DNA of 64,000 nucleotides from Glossina fuscipes (GCF_014805625.2 NW_023998415.1:25871874-25935873), one strand, 5' to 3'. Numbered from the stretch's first letter, positions 22,155-35,385 are shown. Notes: a model not told the origin generated them from the letters alone. Translations and numbers: made by a program.

Positions 22155-22925
22155 CAACCAGATGGATGATACGGTAGAGCCATCTTTGATTATACCTCTT
22201 AATGTAAAATCCTTTTATGAATCGATTTAAGCTTGTCTGTCCGTCTGTCTCGCTAATGTCTGCCCACGCAGTTGTCTGTTCCGCCTAATGGTTGCCATTT
22301 TTGATATAAACCGATGCACTTTAGTACACAAATATCCTTGAGTTCTTTTACAATCACTTCCCTTAATAATCGGCATAATAATCGAAAATAATTTTTAATA
22401 TTCAAAATTTCTCCACAAAAATCTATGAGTAATAAATAGTATTTCTATGTAGAAGCTTTGAATTGGTTAGCCCAGTTTTTTGAACGGCTCCCCTATAACC
22501 TGCATATACAAAAAATGCGTAAGGAATTAAATCTCTATGTGCTCAAAAAAAGGAAAGCTTCACTAATTAGGTTTCTATGACAAAAATTTGATAAAGAAAA
22601 CGTAGCTGTACCAAATTTGGACGATGTATGCCAATTTTTTAGATATCAGCCCATGTGAGGGGATTATCCAAAAGTAACAAATTCTACTTTTCAGTACTTC
22701 ATGACAAGAACAGATTCAATTTCTACAAGTTTGGCAAATGGCAGTTGACTTTTTGCCTCCCCCCCCTGCCCCCCTGCCCCCCCTGCCCACGCCCATGTAA
22801 ATTGCCTCTTTAGATGAAAATAGGCTTAAATCGTTTCTATGTCATCATGGGTATAAACGAAGAGTTGCCTTAGGCGAAATAGTGTCGGATGATTTAATGG
22901 TCGGCCTGGCCTGGCTCATAATGTT
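22155..22925 (+). repeat. Dispersed TACCCTACACC repeat copy
   Basis: Begins within the family's 5' block (GTAGAGCCATCTTTGATTA), then TGAATCGATTTAAGCTTGTC and TGTCCGTCTGTC. It continues through the CCCCTATAACC and CCCACGCCCATG blocks and ends GATTTAATGGTCGGCCTGGC, the family 3' end. It carries the unusual C-tract array at 22756-22788. Confidence 0.65.
22756..22788 (-). other. G-quadruplex-forming tract on the minus strand
   Basis: Plus strand C-runs of 8, 6, 7 and 3 are separated by TG, so the minus strand has four G-runs with two-base CA loops. This is a textbook G-quadruplex motif (and i-motif on the plus strand), lying inside the dispersed-repeat copy. Confidence 0.75.
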
Positions 22926-23158
22926 GTTTCTCATTATTGCATATGTATGTCGTGAGTGCATGTGCGGGTGTTTGTTTCATTAAACATACACCTTTTATAG
23001 CTTTTTCGTGTACGCTTGTATATGTGATTATAGGTATTGTGCCTTAACACTGCGGCGCCATTGTCATTATCTCGGATATAAATTATGCCTCATATCGAAA
23101 CCTTTTATTTTTCTTTCGGACTGCGTACGGGAATGTTGCATTTGTTTATTATTTATGA

Positions 23159-23205
<47 letters not shown>

Positions 23206-23751
23206 TATTCAAAAAAAAAACAAAAAAAAAAAACAACAAAAAGGCATGCAATGACCCTTTTTGTTAGATGTTATGTTTTTGCTGTTATTCTTGTTGTTAT
23301 TTATGATCTTTAAAAAGTGTTTGTAATGTTTTGTTCAAATGAATGCTCGATTTGCATAAATATTAAAAAGAAAAAATAAAAACAAAAACACTCAAACAAG
23401 CAATTTTATGCTCATGCATTAGCGTTTTATCCCCCAAACTTAATAATGATTAATGGATTTAAAACAATTTTTTATTGACTTTAAGGAATTTTTTTATATA
23501 AAATGCTATAATGCGATCTTTTCCATTCCAGTATTCCATTAACTTGAATAAGGAGCAACAAATAAAAAACTCATAAAAATATATATTTAATTAACTTGGA
23601 AGCTTTATTAAATAATGCTTAAAATCCGACTTGACTGACGATCGGTAGATTTTTTGAGTACGATACATATATAGGCAGAATTCAGTATAAAGCTAATTAA
23701 AGTTCTCTAATGAAATTTCCTTCTGTCCGGCGTCATGTTCTCTGCATATGC
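22926..23751. other. AT-rich noncoding stretch
   Basis: Contains a (TTA)n tract (23163-23209) followed by A runs. The open frames at 23008-23313 are poly-Tyr/poly-Leu products of that tract. Confidence 0.5.
23163..23209. repeat. (TTA)n microsatellite
   Basis: About 15 TTA units with one interruption near the 3' end. Confidence 0.9.
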
Positions 23752-23880
23752 TGTCAGAGAAGTAAATTCTAAGACTAAAGTCTTAAACGATTGGCATCTA
23801 AAGTTATCGGCTTACTTAAAAACTCTACCGCACTTAAGACTTGAATCCACGACTATTGAGTGATTAGTTTCTCGAATCCT
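23752..23880 (-). mobile_element. tRNA-derived SINE, copy C
   Basis: On the minus strand the B-box position reads GGATTCAAGTC (23838-23848). It is followed by TTAAGTGCGGTAGAGTTTTT, CCGATAACTTTAGATGCC and GACTTTAGTCTTAGAATTT, the body of copies A and B. The head upstream of the B box is diverged, and the AAT tail is replaced by unrelated sequence. Confidence 0.7.
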
Positions 23881-24398
23881 TGAACGGAATTTTTTATTTA
23901 TTTGCTATAAAATATTCTTCTTGCGTACCCTTGCAGGCTCTCTTCGTCGAAACGTTTCATTCGAATGTATATTTGATGAAACTAAAATATTATATTATTA
24001 TATAGGAATTAGAACATTAAAGAATGATAGGCAAATCAAGGAAACATTATATAGGTACGTACATATGTGAACATAAACATGAACATGTGCCAGTCTGTGT
24101 TTTCAGTGAAGTTATGCGGTAATCTTTGCTTAAATTATATTTATGTACAGACTGTAACGCAGACTTTTAAACGAAAGTGCAAAAGTGCTTACAGCGAGGA
24201 TCAGTCAGTCACTAACCCATCAGTCATCATTCATTTCGTGGTGATTGAGATAAATTACATCAGTGTAACCATAAACTCGAGAAAACGATTAAACAAAAAA
24301 AAAAGAACAACTTTTTCACTTTATTTTATTTTTTTACTAAGAAACGACTTGAAGGTGATAAATCGTAGTATGGTAGCGTAGCACGGCAGCAGCAGTAG

Positions 24399-24427
24399 CA
24401 CCACCACCACCACCACCACCACCACTA
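24399..24427. repeat. (CAC)n triplet repeat
   Basis: Nine CAC units preceded by AGC units. Confidence 0.9.
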
Positions 24428-24674
24428 CTGTAAAAGTAAAAAAAAAAAGTCGGCAAAAAGACGGCGAATATTAAAGTAAAGTTGAACGGCAGGTTCATGG
24501 ATATGTGAGATCGTCAAAGTATACTGACTGTTTTAACTGAAACGACAAAAACTAGTAACTGATTATAAAATCTGGTTCAAGACAATAACTACTCATTTGT
24601 ACAATTCACAATTTATTGAGGCATAAGCCAGCATGCATCTACTGTTACCTATGTCACACCTACTATTAGAGCCA

Positions 24675-24677
<3 letters not shown>

Positions 24678-24714
<37 letters not shown>
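24678..24714. repeat. (TA)n tract
   Basis: Thirty-seven bases of perfect TA alternation. Confidence 0.9.
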
Positions 24715-24718
<4 letters not shown>

Positions 24719-24899
24719 GAATCAAGCCTGCGCTTTTGCGATTTAAACAGGCGTAACAGCATGAGCGCATCTTTAATATGTTTTACGATAATTTTAAGTA
24801 AAACATACAGATCGTTAAGACTGATTTTTTTTTTTTTTTTTTTTTTCTAAATAATATATATTTCTCGGGTGTGCTTGTATGAACATAAGTATATGGGTA

Positions 24900-24928
24900 T
24901 GTGTGTGTGTGTGTGTGTATGTGTGTGT
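24900..24928. repeat. (GT)n microsatellite
   Basis: GT repeat with one TATG interruption. Confidence 0.9.
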
Positions 24929-25049
24929 CTGTATGTTTGATCGCAATAATATAAATCAATCAATCTTAATTAAATGCTTTTGCGCGCTCATAAAAAGATT
25001 TTAATTCAGTTTTTTTCTTATTTTTGTTTTTTTTTTTTTTTTTTTTTTC

Positions 25050-25449
25050 NNNNNNNNNNNNNNNNNNNNNNNNNNNNNNNNNNNNNNNNNNNNNNNNNNN
25101 NNNNNNNNNNNNNNNNNNNNNNNNNNNNNNNNNNNNNNNNNNNNNNNNNNNNNNNNNNNNNNNNNNNNNNNNNNNNNNNNNNNNNNNNNNNNNNNNNNNN
25201 NNNNNNNNNNNNNNNNNNNNNNNNNNNNNNNNNNNNNNNNNNNNNNNNNNNNNNNNNNNNNNNNNNNNNNNNNNNNNNNNNNNNNNNNNNNNNNNNNNNN
25301 NNNNNNNNNNNNNNNNNNNNNNNNNNNNNNNNNNNNNNNNNNNNNNNNNNNNNNNNNNNNNNNNNNNNNNNNNNNNNNNNNNNNNNNNNNNNNNNNNNNN
25401 NNNNNNNNNNNNNNNNNNNNNNNNNNNNNNNNNNNNNNNNNNNNNNNNN
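25050..25449. other. Assembly gap (400 N)
   Basis: A run of exactly 400 N, probably a set or estimated gap size. The left contig ends in a T-run (25021-25048), a common cause of read failure. Frames drawn through it are meaningless. Confidence 0.98.
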
Positions 25450-27165
25450 CCCAAACAGAGTTAATCTTTTGTGGAAAATTTAAAAGTCAACAGACACTCA
25501 TAGCAATAGCATTGTAAACCATTTCTAAGTTTTGCGTCTTTTTGAAGCCTTCGCGGCCGAGTAGATAATACCAAATCTCTTTACCTTCATTGGAAATTCT
25601 TTAGAACTTTCTCGCCTTGATCAGGGTAAAACTTCGATCTGAGATGGATGTGTCTATTGCTAAGCTCGTTCATTTGTCATTTACAGTTGCCACGTTGATG
25701 ATCGCGAAATTAAGAAAACAATCTGCAGCTTGTTGATGATCAGTGGATGTAATCTAGCCACAATAAATTTAATCTTATAGCTAATAATTCGAAAAACAGT
25801 TACACATACATATCAGGTTAATATTTGCTCAATTGTAATAACGTCCGTCCATCTGTCTGTGCGCTAGAAAAATCGACACAAAGAGATGAAGCTTGAGAAT
25901 GCGTTCTATACGCATTCGCATATACACTTACAGGCAGACGTAAGCGTGGGATGTCAAGAATTCATCGTTTTCGTATTATCCATGCATTAAAACTAAGAAC
26001 ATACACTGTCATCGGTCGAGAAAATTTCTATTTTAATTTTTGTGACCGCGTTACGATTTTAAAACAGCAAAGTGACAGACAGATGTAGCTAATCCGATGC
26101 ATTGAATTTTGAGCGTTATCTCTATCTATTGTATGTTATTTTGATGCGCATTCCTGGGTGTTTTAAATGAAGTAACATAACTAGCTTTCATTTTTCGCTA
26201 ATGTCTATAAAAATTGCAAGAAACCTGTTTCATTTCATTTACCATATATGTGTCATATGGTTTTTTTTTTTTTTTATATATATTAATAAAAAGTAATTTT
26301 ATGAGAAAAACTTTAACACACAAACAAATTGTTATTGTTTTTTTTTTTTTTTTTTTTAATTAAAACAAAATTAATAACAAAATGGAAAATACGATACTCG
26401 ATGAAATTCAATGCAAAAGCAAGTAGACCTCAAGCAGACTTTAGATACACGATATTCAAAATAAAATGATCGCATTTCATCAGATGAATTCAATCAGAAA
26501 GTACAGTTTCAATCACCTTTACTAGCAGACTCGCTCGTCGCCACTCGCTAATTTGAAATGATAGCACTCGACATTGGCAGTAGCGGTGCGACCTGCTGTG
26601 GTTTCAATTCTCGCCATATACCAATTAGCATAACTTTAAGTACAAAGATCCTTCGCTTCGATCAAACACTTTCTCTTGTTGCCGGGTAATCCCATCGAAC
26701 GTGTACAGCGAATATGATCGCAAAGCGAAAATGATAAAAATCTCTGTGCAATGGTTTTCCTAACGTCAATGGTCGAATGATATTCAATCGACGAGTAATG
26801 CTTGCGACCGCCTCAACATGACTCGAAGTGGTACTGCGTCCATACCAAGTAACGTCAAGAGCTTACCTAGACGTAAGCAACTTTCGCTTCTTCTTTTCCA
26901 TCTTGGTTAACTCACTATCGGACTACATTTAGCATTTAGTCTTATATCGTTCTTCCAACATCCGCTTCTCGATAATTCTTTCACTAATACTCGTGTACGA
27001 ATCCCGGCGTATGTTTGGAGCGTCTTTTTCTTTTTTTTTTTTTTGTATCATACATAACGTCTGTACTATATTATTTGGTATCATTAAAACCATGTTTTTT
27101 TTTTTTTTAATTTAAATATCAGTGCGATCTGCAAACCTTTTTCATGCATCCAGCTCAATATTTAT
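25450..27165. other. Low-copy DNA without recognised gene
   Basis: No gene is recognised. The patch 26500-26960 is G+C-richer but has no long frame. A GGCCGAGTAG...ACTTCGATCTGAG arrangement at 25552-25645 faintly recalls A and B boxes, but does not match the SINE body and is not called. Confidence 0.4.
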
Positions 27166-27560
27166 ACCCTACACCGCTTGTGGTTCAGAAAATGATTGTC
27201 GCTCCCTCTGTCGGTCTGATGCCGGAACACATATTTTGTGATCGTGCGATTTTCAAGGTATTTTGATGAAATTTGGTACACTGGCGAGTATTCCCTCACA
27301 TAATGTAATTTTAAAAATTTCACGACAACATTCGCTCTTTAATAATATTTGAATATTCTAAATTAGTATAAAAAATTCGGTTCGATTAGGGCAATTTTTT
27401 TAAGCCTCTCTCAATGTTTGTATAGCAAAAAGGTATGATTTTTAATATTTCATAGTGACAATTATTTCATAATAATAAATTGCGATAGAAATCGACGTTG
27501 CTGAATTTGGACCTCGTAGGGGTATTCTTTCGATACTTGATGACTTCATGAAAAGAATGC
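27166..27560 (+). repeat. Dispersed TACCCTACACC repeat copy
   Basis: Starts TATACCCTACACCGCTTGTG at about 27162 with GGTTCAG following. Then come TTTTGATGAAATTTGGTAC, TAATATTTCATAGTGAC, TTCATAATAATAAATTG and CTGAATTTGGACC, in family order. The 5' half is shortened by deletion. Confidence 0.7.
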
Positions 27561-29339
27561 CTAGACATGAAAGCAATGAATAACTGTTGGTGTCTTATTA
27601 TCAAAATGAGTGAATAACTGCATATGACGAAGGGAGATAGGGTTTCTAATAGACCGCCTTGCCCTATGTTATAAAGCCTTTTACTTGTTTTACCTCGATG
27701 TCTTAACGCAGAGGGACTTAAAATATGGAATTCACTTATGGCATAATTGATTTTAAGCATTTATTTTAATATATAAATTTCTGATTTCTTTCTAAAATAG
27801 ATATGATCTGGCCACAATATCAAAAAAAAAAGAGCAAAAACAGTTGGATAAGTTGGGCTTAGAAAAGACCTGCTCAGAAGTTTCCGCTATGGCATGTTAA
27901 AGGCAAAAAAATGACAGAGTAATTACGCAAAGCCGTTAATGGCTTTTGGAAAATGCATGATAAGAAGGGCCCTGTTTTTCAAACTACTAGGCGAAGAGGC
28001 AATGAATTGAAATAGTCGCTCTAAGATATAGGGCAAACTATTCAAGAATTCTCTTCTTGTGTATGATGGACATCTGTCCGAAGTGCGCGGACAATTTGCG
28101 GACATATATATATAATGCGTTATACAAAGTGGTTATCAAACACCTTAAGTTGGTCTTTTCTTACTTTTTTTTTTATTTATTTTTATTTTTTTTGGTTATT
28201 TTAGGTAAATGAGAGAAACGAGGCAGAAAAATATATCTTAATTTACTATTGAATTTATAATCCAGCCAAGTTAATGAAGTGTGAACTATTTTAATAAACA
28301 TTTATTTGAATTTCCTTTAAAGAAATCTCACAATTGATACCCACACACGTTTACCATATACGCCAACGATAAACGAGTGGTATGCGTGCCTAAAATCATT
28401 GAAGTTAAATGTCGCGTTTTATACCTTATGCGGTCTTTCTGAGCAAAAACCAATTAATTAAAACATTTACCACGCAACACTTTTTCTTTCCTTTTTATTT
28501 ATTTATTTATTTTTTCTTATTTATTTTTTATCTAACATATTACAATACACAGCACAGCACACTCACCTATACACGAAACAATGTAAAAAATAACGAATGT
28601 CACACCATAACAATCAGAAGTTATGCTCAAACAAAGAAATATTTTTGTGGGAAAAAAGTGAGAAAAAAAAGAAAAAATGAATGGACTAAGAAGAGAAATA
28701 ATGTCCATTTGAGAGAATTTTTATAAATAATTTTAGGAAAAGAATTTTTAATTGAACTATTTGATTGGATGCTTGGAACTCAGTAAACTAAGCTAACCCA
28801 AGCTAACTTTTTTAATAGTTTACGATTTGCTTATACATATATACTCGACGTAACTTGAGAAGAAAATTCAGAAAGTCGCGAAAAACTACAAACACAAAGA
28901 GATCAATTTTTACTTTGACTATGACTTTCATCATGCCTGAGAAACACTGTCAAATTAAAAACACTTTACTATTTATTGAACAAATTTGAATCCCTTCAAG
29001 TTTCGTTTATTAGAAATAGAAAATCTGTAAAAAAATTTGCACAAAGACGAATTTTCTCATCATCGTCATCTTCATCATCATCATCATCATCATCAACAAG
29101 ACGATATAGTAGCTATAACTGATAACTTTGGAGATCTTTAGACTAATTACCTCAAAAATGCACTAATAGTTATTAGAGACTTGTTGGAAAAATGCATTAA
29201 AGCGAAGGTGTGAAGTGTGTGAATGTATTTTGATCAGCGATATTTATTGATGCAATCGATAAAGTAATGCGAAATATTAACCTTTCTCTTCATAAACTAA
29301 CAGTTTTCCATTTAGTGTTATTGAATTATTCAATGTATA
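27561..29339. other. Low-copy DNA; possible LINE 3' scrap
   Basis: Around 27700-27775 a forward frame reads LNAEGLKIWNSLM and the DNA then becomes AATATATAAATT. LWNSLP-type endings are typical of LINE ORF2, but the match is too short to call. The rest shows AT-rich DNA and a CAT triplet repeat (29057-29094). The frames at 27467-27760, 27923-28105 and 28409-28726 have no family signature. Confidence 0.35.
29057..29094. repeat. (CAT)n triplet repeat
   Basis: CAT units with CGT and CTT interruptions at the 5' side. Confidence 0.9.
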
Positions 29340-30237
29340 TGCAGACGCTAGTCATGGAACGCTCAAAATTACGTTTTCGGCGCTTGTTGAAGAAATCTGA
29401 TGCCGCAGCCAATCAAACGCTTTTAAAAGTTTATAGTGATGCTGTTTCATCATGTCGCTTGTCGGTTTCCGTTTCAACGGTTTAAAAGTGTTCATTTTGA
29501 TGTCAATGACACAGCAAGGCTGGGATTATCGAAAAAGAATTGCAGGACTTATTGGACGTAAGCCCAGCTCAAGCCTTCGAAGAATTTTGAAAGAGATTAG
29601 CATTTGATTAATCAAAACTTTTTAGATCTTTGCATGCAATGGGAAGATCGAAAAGAACAGAAACCATACGCATTGACTGGCAATGCCATTTCAAACCGTT
29701 TCAACATCGGTATTCCATTGTTTGTCAGGCACGCTTGTCTGTGGCGGTTTGTGAGTGGCGTTGAAAATTGCGATTACTACGACGCAAGCGTCGCAAGCGC
29801 CAAAAGTCATGGGTTCGTCCAGGAGAGCTTATGAAGTTTTGCTGTGCACATGATTGGATCAGCAAGGTCTGCCATATTACGAGCTGCCAAAATCGAATGA
29901 AACTGTTACTGCTGATGTTCTCTAACGTCAATTGAACCAATTGAACGATGGATGGCTGCAAAAAAGACGTACAATAGCGGCAAAGCCATTCTCTTGCATG
30001 ATTACGCTCAACGTCATGTTGCAAGAGTTTTCAAGGATACATTGTGGCAACTCGAATGGGAAGTTCTGTCGAATCCAGCCTATTCACCAGACATAACGCT
30101 TTTTGATTACCACTTGTTCAGATCGTTGTAAGATGGCTCGGCTGGCATGCGATCTCGTAATGGTGCAAAAGCGCGAGAATGGGTCGATGATCGGATCGCT
30201 GCCAAACCAGACTTGCAGAAAACGATGGAAAATATTT
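29340..30237 (+). mobile_element. Mariner transposase, longest relic
   Basis: Pieces of a transposase in order over three frames. A DVNDTARLG stretch near 29500 corresponds to the pre-catalytic linker. At about 29750 VSGVENCDYYD aligns to VTGDEKWIHYD, so the first catalytic Asp is Val, and RKRQKSWVRPGEL follows in another frame. Near 29860 DQQGLPYYELPKSNETVTAD is seen. The second Asp is kept (LHDYAQRHVARV, about 29997), as is the third (YSPDITLFDYHLFRSL, about 30083-30130). WVDDRIAAKPDLQ follows close to the C terminus. Multiple frameshifts and stops exclude function. A TA tract (30244-30276) follows. Confidence 0.85.
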
Positions 30238-30243
30238 TAATAA

Positions 30244-30276
<33 letters not shown>
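30244..30276. repeat. (TA)n tract
   Basis: TA repeat immediately after the mariner coding relic. Confidence 0.85.
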
Positions 30277-30279
<3 letters not shown>

Positions 30280-32499
30280 ACAATTTTTCTCAATAAATGC
30301 CTACATACAGGCACTTATTAGCAATAAGTAGAGAATAAATTTATTGAATCTTTGTTTTTATCTTTAAGAAATATCACCATCGGCTCACACAGTGGTTTAC
30401 CTTCGCGGAACTGGTAAGGGTGATATTAATCACTGGCGCCTTTAATGATAAATAAACTAAAGATTAGTTTTAGTAAAAATATTTACATTTTCGTTTACTG
30501 TAAAATCCGAACTCGTATCATTTATATTTATATCTTTCTACAATCTGTCTGGTGTTTGGTTTTAAGCTTTTCAAGCTTACAACAATGTAGATCGGAAATT
30601 AAAATTTGCACACATACTCTTTCTTAAGGTACACAGGTGCATATAGCTGCTAAACAATTTGTAAAAAGCGTAGACAACATTCTACAATAACCTGGAGTTT
30701 ATATCAGATATGAATTGGAAATTGATTTCAAATGTTTATGCGAACTTTTGCAAAGAGTTCAACTTGAATACGATTAATTATGATAACAGCCATCGAAAAT
30801 CTCCGAACAAATGGTGTTTACAATATCCTTTTCATTGTTCTAGTAATAATTAAGTGAGCACATAATTCTCTCTCTCTCTTTCTCTTTCTCTTTCTCTTTC
30901 TTTCTTTTTATCTTTCTCACTCTCTCCCTCCCTCTCTTTATGTCATCTGTTTCTCTTTCACACCCGCTTCCGTTAAAGCTGTTTTTTTTTTTTTTTTTAA
31001 TTTCTTTCTCATCGCTTTTCATTTAGCAAATCTTTCACTTGCTGTTGCTATTCACTAAACTATCAACGTATAAAAATTTGTTATATGCTTAGCTGATTAA
31101 TATCTAAAAATGTTTCCATATTTGCCGTTGTGTGTTCACATTTATAAGTAAAGGCGCTTTCGATGGTAACAACATGTCATTGCGGTTTTGAGTTATGATC
31201 ATGGTATGGTTTACTTGAAAGCCCTAAGCATATATGTGTACCTTTGCCAAAAATATTGTACATAAAATGCAATGAAACTTCTTGTACATAGAGAGATATG
31301 ATATCTTTTTTCTGTTCGGTTTTGAATAGAGATCGCAAAAACAAAGGAAAAAAGCAATACCAAGAAAGAAAGAAATTATGTATGGCTTTAGTCGAATATA
31401 TTGTTATCCACATTTGATAGCACATTAATGCGAACATTTATTTATTTATTTATTTATTTATTTTTTTTTATCGATCATCAATTTCGTATATGGCAAATAG
31501 TTTATATCGCATTTTCATAGGCAATCTGTTACGCAAACGTTAAATCTTGTCTACAGATTTGGTTAAAACCACATTCGAATTTGCCTTAATCAAGGCGATC
31601 GTAAAGCACTTGACGGCGAATTTGTTCTTTTAAAAAGAGTTTCGGAATCGCAAACACGACTTCGTTAATTGGCTCAATCGATTCCGTTATTCATGCTAAT
31701 CGAGAATATGCATGATTTTGCGCTTCTCTGATCCATATTTCCATATGATTCGACAAATCTAATATACCCTCTGCGACGGGTATAACAATGCAAAAAAAGA
31801 AACTTAAAAGAGACTAACGATTTTATTTCGCGTTTAGTTTCTTGTCTATTGTTATTCTTGTAGTTTTTGTGTTATGGTTAGACAGGCTTTAATTTTTCTA
31901 ACGTTGGTACTTGACAGTAATTGTTAGATTCTTACCTTAGAGATAGCCTTAAGTTATCTTACAAATTAAACAAGCACATGTAACATATTCTTGTTACTTT
32001 TAAGTATTAGTTAATATTTTTTTTAATTTTTTTTTTTTGCCAACATTTTACATAGAAAAATGTTATAAACAAGTAATTGTCATATTAAAAGTTATATCTG
32101 TATAGATCTGTGAATAACGGTTCGACTAGCAACTGCCGCTGCTTGATAAAACCATCAAAATTTGGTAAATTCATGTTAAGAAAATTACATTACGTTTACA
32201 AATTTCAATATGCATATTGTATATATATTACATTACAGGCGTAGTAGCGATCCAACCGAAAAACATTGATCTTTGAAATGGCTTAGATAAATACATAAAA
32301 TGAATATCTAGTAGCGGTTATTGCAAGTTGTTGATCGAAAATATTTAAGAAAATATGGTAGTATTAAAACCGATCAAGGCCGACTATGATATATCTTACA
32401 TGCGCTTCGTCTCATATAAAATTTCACTCATTTTCGTCGTAAAACACCAGAAATCATACGTTTTTATCTTGCAAATGTCTTGTTTTCATTGAACACCTT
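30277..32499. other. AT-rich noncoding stretch
   Basis: No gene is recognised. A CT-rich tract lies at 30866-30955, a T-run at 30982-30999 and a TTTA tract at 31437-31463. The Lys/Arg/Glu-rich minus frame at 30840-31022 is the complement of the CT tract. Confidence 0.5.
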
Positions 32500-32850
32500 A
32501 TATGAGACGGACAGGCGAACAGACGGACGGACGTGAATGTCCGAATCGACCTTGCCATACGAAGAATTCATGTTCAAGAAGCTATTTCTTGGAAGCAGAC
32601 CATAAAAGTGAACTTTTGCTGTACAAAAATTCTATAGCGAATTTTATAATCATTTTTTGAATCAATTTAAGCTTATCTGTCCGTCTTTACCTTTTATTGT
32701 TTTGGCTTGTTTTGGCCATAGGGCCAATGAATCACTTTCTCGGCTACTTCCCATATAATGGGTTATTTTGAAAAGTCATCATATGAGAAAATGTACTAAG
32801 CGAAGTTGGGTGTAGGGTACATTACGGTGGGCCTTGGTTTACTATAATAT
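32500..32850. repeat. Two facing fragments of the dispersed repeat
   Basis: 32500-32600 has the complement of the family's TCTGTCCGTCTGTCC block (minus orientation). 32636-32850 has it in plus orientation: TTTTTGAATCAATTTAAGC, TTATCTGTCCGTC, CATATAATGGGTTATTTTG and the 3' end GGTGTAGGGTAC then GGTGGGCCTTGG. The plus fragment preserves the inverted terminal sequence GGTGTAGGGTA. Confidence 0.6.
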
Positions 32851-33995
32851 TTTCAGTTGCTTCTATCGTAAAATAGTAAAACTTAAACTTTATGGCCTTA
32901 TAAAACCTAATTTCTAGTAAGAATATTTATATGGAGAGAAATACAAAAAATGATTCCATCCCACTCAAGGTAAGTTTCTTGCTCGCTCCTTCAGTACTAT
33001 TTTTTGACTAGTGTTGACTAGTGTACGGATGTAGAACAAGAGTGGAGAAATTGGAGAGGGAGAGTGACAAAATTGAGATGGACCGACGGACAGACTTGTG
33101 CTTAAGTGGAATAGGAAACGATTTTTATGTATTCGTTTGAGGTAAGGTGTATTTCGGCATTTTATTGTATAGTCGTTTGGTTATTACTAGACACAATCGA
33201 TAACTCCCTCGAGTATCCATACGGTTAGAGTCATCGTACAAAGAATATTCGATTATTCTACCCCATGTTCTTGTAATTCATGACAATACAGAAGTTATAC
33301 AATTCGGAGGCTCGCTACAGTGATAATAGATTTTATTATTCTCGAAATGACGTTTGTTTTTTTCTTCTTCTTTTTACAATGGTTTAAATTAAAAGTAAAT
33401 AGCTTTAACGTACTGTATATGTAATTATCGATAATTCAATGATTTCACTGATCGTTAAAATTCAATGATTTCAGTGTAATTGATGTGTGCAACTTTCAAT
33501 AATTTATGATATTGTTTGAGTTTGTGTCTTAAGTCTTTTGAATATAAATAAGTTTAATGAGTCTTAAAATATATTATCGCGCATATAATGATAATAATTC
33601 AATTATTGCCAACTGTTAATCGATGAACAGTTAATTCATTGATAAATTACACGACAATATCAAATTTTGCCTACAACGATTGCGGCATGTTCAACGTAAT
33701 TTGAATGAACCGAACGCTTCTTATGGTGGGAATTCAATCTAATTGATAATTATTGTTTACCATATTAGTGTGAAAATATTGAAAATAAAAATAAAAAAAA
33801 ATAAAAAATAAATATGATATACGACAATAATATAAAATCTCAGTTAGGATGAATGTTGAGCTTTTATTTGCACTTTTTGTTGTTGTTTTATTGAAACTAA
33901 TCATAAATAAATCTTGAATTGATTTTCATGGCTGAGAATTGTAAATTGAAAGCAATGCAATTGTATATACCTAATATAAAGATGATGGTGATGTA

Positions 33996-34018
33996 TGTGT
34001 GTGTGTGTGTGTGTGTGT
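33996..34018. repeat. (GT)n microsatellite
   Basis: Perfect TG/GT run. Confidence 0.9.
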
Positions 34019-35350
34019 TTGTTTGTTTGCCAAATAGCGCAGCATGAACATGAATGTTACACTGCACAACGTTTCCAACACCTACGCATAATTGTTATAT
34101 TGTCTGTATATTTAGCGTCTTTTTCTCCTAAGTTTAACTATATTATTATTCTCTTAATGCTATGCTTTATGTTATGCTTGTCTTTGCTTGGAAGTGTAAA
34201 AAATATTATGAAAGAATTTTGTTTTTTTCATTTACAATAAATTGCCTAAATAGGTTTTATAATTGGCGCGTAATTGAAACGTTTGCTAACAAGCACGTCT
34301 CTATCACATTTGACATGAATGTGTTAACGAGAATTTATATTTTTTTTTATTATTTTAACTTCTTTTACATAATTAATTATGTGAGATTTCTTCGTTTTTC
34401 ATAAAAATGAAAAGGAAATCGACTGCACATATAATGCTTAATTTCACTTGAATAAAGTAGAAAAGCTTTAGTTTTTTGCTTTACTAATCCTTATGCTTTT
34501 ATTAAGTAAGTAGTATTATTAAAATTATTATTAATATTATCATAATAATAAATAATAAAATCTGATAACAACGAAATATACTAAAATGTAAGGTAGTGTT
34601 CTGAATTATGCAAGACAACAGTAGCTTGACCACGCATCGCTTTATATAACTGATTCTTATCGTCCTGTTCGCCAATAATGAAACTTTGAAACACGTCTTG
34701 GATAACTAGCTAAGGAAAATCTATGAAATTTGCAAACTTATTGAGAGCTGTAAGGGTCTTTAACTATACTCTCACATAACTTCACTTTTTAGATCCGATT
34801 ATGCATTTGCGCTGAACATTGTTCGCAATTATTCGATTAATGATTGCGTAAACGTATCCAAACGATACTTTATCGTGGCGCAGTAGTAAGAAAAAAAATC
34901 TTTGAACATTGTATTTATCGTTTGGCACTTTTGTATTTTATTGCTTTTATTGCATTTTAGGACAGTTTCTTTCACCTTAAATGCATATTGTTGCCAATTG
35001 TCTACATTTCACTTCTAATGAATTTTATTTAAACCAATAACAAGCAGAAACACTTTTCGATTGGTAATAGGTCTTAATTTCTTAGCATGCATGCCTTCAA
35101 TATCCTCCGCTGAACAGTTTTCAATTTTCTACTTTTGCTTCAGATTTCATAGACGGTGCATAGGATCTCTAGTGCAATTTCCTCAGCGTACTAACAAATT
35201 GTTGCATTTGTCCTTAGTTCCTGCATTTTCAGTTTTTTTTTTTTTTTGTTCGTGTGCACCCGTAATATCAATCAATAATGAAAATAAATTTGCACAATAT
35301 GTTGGTTTCCCAAAAATTTTGTGCCCAACAAACGGAGTTTTTCTTGCACG

Positions 35351-35351
<1 letters not shown>

Positions 35352-35385
<34 letters not shown>

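Larger units (their letters stand above)
23881..25049. other. AT-rich noncoding stretch up to the gap
   Basis: No gene is recognised; the frame at 24067-24381 has no family signature. Contains CAC, TA and GT microsatellites and ends in a T-run against the assembly gap. Confidence 0.5.

Noticed and set aside
24966..25483. Open frames of 146-169 codons across the N gap
   Set aside because: They consist almost wholly of unknown residues; the frame through 400 N is meaningless.
25552..25645. Another tRNA-like SINE
   Set aside because: A GGCCGAGTAG and a TTCGATCTGAG segment are present but the spacing and body do not match the family.
26563..26620. tRNA-like B box GGTTTCAATTC with an A-box-like TGGCAGTAGCGG
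   Set aside because: The two boxes are too close together and no stems form.
27923..28105. Pogo-like DDE transposase (LLVYDGHLS on the plus strand)
   Set aside because: Only one short motif; no other transposase block nearby.
32931..32969. Short first exon: ATG frame of 13 codons ending at AAG|GTAAGT
   Set aside because: A single good donor with no upstream promoter or downstream acceptor evidence.
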